Shown here one piece after another: positions 6,788 to 7,745 of a stretch of 7,745 nt of DNA (position 1 is the first letter of the stretch; every line of letters begins with the position of its first letter). The notes under the pieces are model-generated. The model made no database searches. It was given only the letters and a program-made list of their open reading frames with translations, and had not been told where the DNA came from. Source of the stretch: Simkania sp. (lineage in GTDB: Bacteria > Chlamydiota > Chlamydiia > Chlamydiales > Simkaniaceae); assembly GCA_028279205.1 (NCBI GenBank), contig JANQSR010000151.1, forward strand, positions 1 through 7,745, in the 5' to 3' direction. Made by a program: the position numbers and the translations under genes.

Positions 6788-6807
6788 GGGGTCTGCGGCA
6801 GAGCCCC
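6788..6807. other. GC-rich hairpin
   Basis: GGGGTCTG (6788-6795) pairs with CAGAGCCCC (6799-6807) across a CGG loop, with one bulged G. It stands out in an AT-rich spacer. No T-run follows on the plus strand, and on the minus strand only a weak T stretch (AAAAGG on plus near 6775-6781) lies beyond, so I do not call it a terminator. It could be an element-end structure or a dispersed repeat. Confidence 0.4.
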
Positions 6808-6849
6808 AGGATAGATGCAAAATTTATCTTAAACAACACAGGAGATGTT

Positions 6850-7290
6850 ATGATACAGTTCTATGAACGGTCTCTCAAAATACAACATCGATTCTCCGTA
6901 AAAAAGACCTTGCTAAATCGGGAGCATTACATGATTTTGAACCCAATTTACTGTATCAATTGTATCTGTTCAGTGAGTGTCCGTTCGAGGAATAAACAAA
7001 AACTCAAAGGTGGTGCGGTCAAAGGCCATAAAGGACATTTTCGCAAGCCTTCCGATCATGTGGATAGGATTGCGATCTCCAAAATAAGTCAGTGCCAGTA
7101 CTGCGGCAGCAGGGATCTCAATGAAAGGTCTTTTCACTCTTTTCATCAGATCGATATCCCAGAAATAAAGTCCCTTGTCACTAGACCCTAGCGTTATAAA
7201 TATCGATGCAAGGAGTGTGGAAGAAGGCAAATAGCCCCCCTTCCTAAGGGTTACGAAAAAACAATGTTTGATCCAAATCTGATTGGTTTC
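6850..7290 (+). pseudogene. chimeric reading frame: unknown 5' end fused to IS66 zinc-finger fragment
   Basis: ATG 6850 is preceded by AGGAG (6840-6844) at 5 nt, a fully normal translation start. Residues 1-48 (starting MIQFYERSLKIQHRF) resemble no transposase N-terminus I know; FYERSLKI recalls one TPR helix, too short to trust. From about residue 49 (base 6994) the wording is IS66 zinc-finger domain: GHKGHFRKP, C82-x2-C85, HQIDIPEIKSLVT, then an in-frame TAG at 7189-7191. The same frame then continues with YRCKECGRRQIAPLPKGYE, supplying the second CxxC pair, and FDPNLIGFI. So a single stop codon splits the zinc finger. The downstream helix-turn-helix and DDE catalytic domains are absent; from about 7291 the frame passes into a different transposase N-terminus. 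A 113-residue product could still be made, but not an active transposase. Exact junctions are uncertain by tens of bases. Confidence 0.6.
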
Positions 7291-7745
7291 ATCGAGCAAA
7301 AGAGGGTAATCCAAGAGCAAGCAAGGGTTATCCAAGCTCAAGCAGAAGAAATTACCCAGCTCAAGACCACCTACAAGAATTGCGCGATGAAATCGCCAGA
7401 CTGAAGAAAACACCCAAACGTCCTAAGTTTAGACCTGGTCGACCAACCAAAAAAGGCAATCAGAAGCCGACCTCCGATCCATCTCATAATCAGCCCCCTG
7501 TAGAAGGCTCGACTCAAAGGGTAAAAGAAGAAGTTATTGTAAAAGTACCTAGTGTACCAAAGGGATCCCGCTTCAAAGGATACACAACGATTATCGAGAA
7601 GAGATGCTTAAAGCCTTAGAACATCCAGGATTACCACTGCGTAAGTAATGATAGTGAGCGGGATATCAGGGGGATGGTGAAGTTCAGAAACATTTCTGGG
7701 AGCACAAAAAGCGAAGATAAGGAAATCGTTTCGTGACAGTCTGAT
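7291..7745 (+). pseudogene. decayed DDE-type transposase, frameshifted and internally deleted
   Basis: Pieces of one transposase family, often labelled IS66-like, are spread over all three plus frames. First comes a coiled-coil N-terminus (IEQKRVIQEQARVIQAQAEE, then ITQL). A one-base loss near 7362 moves it to QDHLQELRDEIARLKK with a basic proline-rich stretch, ending in VPKGSRFKGYTT at 7587. At about 7586-7590 it jumps to NDYREEMLKALEHPGLPL, a C-terminal region of the family, so the middle with the DDE catalytic core (roughly 800 bases by recollection) is deleted. An extra base near 7645 shifts the frame to NDSERDIRGMVKFRNISGST, and another near 7719 shifts it to KSFRDSL at the window edge. 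With the core missing and at least three frameshifts it is certainly dead. It continues beyond the window. It runs in frame from the IS66 zinc-finger fragment upstream. Confidence 0.7.

Noticed and set aside
6970..7413. 147-residue minus-strand open frame
   Set aside because: It is antisense to the zinc-finger and coiled-coil transposase fragments, whose plus-strand translation shows clear family motifs.

Overview
This window most likely comes from a chlamydia-related bacterium of the order Chlamydiales (an environmental, Parachlamydia/Waddlia/Simkania-like lineage rather than the animal pathogens). The main evidence is the valyl-tRNA synthetase at the left end. From memory, its wording (GKRR after the HIGH region, CSCDW, DWCISRQLWWGH, HGLIFGKSY-type block) closely follows chlamydial ValS. 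Moderate GC, a eukaryote-like helical repeat protein and decayed transposon pieces also fit such a genome. The genus is not resolvable from this window.

Layout. (1) 2-2776, plus strand: valS, lacking only its first few residues at the window edge. (2) 2773-5562, minus strand: two tandem sodium:amino-acid symporter genes of the AGCS family, separated by 18 bp and evidently one transcription unit. They converge on valS so tightly that both stop codons sit in one TTAA. (3) 5563-6190: a mostly gene-poor stretch with a perfect 20-bp tandem repeat upstream of the symporter operon and a short region open on both strands that I cannot assign. (4) 6191-6553, plus strand: a small TPR/SNAP-like helical repeat protein with a good ribosome binding site, ending abruptly in a G7 tract. 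(5) 6550-7745: a graveyard of transposase pieces. It holds an IS66-type C-terminal fragment on the minus strand, an IS66-type zinc-finger fragment on the plus strand fused behind an unrelated 5' end, and a second DDE-type transposase with frameshifts and no catalytic core.

Function. The left two thirds are ordinary metabolism: charging tRNA-Val and importing small neutral amino acids, the latter fitting a host-dependent bacterium that scavenges amino acids. The right third is accessory DNA in decay. I found no convincing new multi-gene system. The points most worth checking are the symporter pair that shares unusual serine-for-asparagine changes, the repeat upstream of that pair, and the truncated-looking TPR/SNAP-like gene bordering IS debris.
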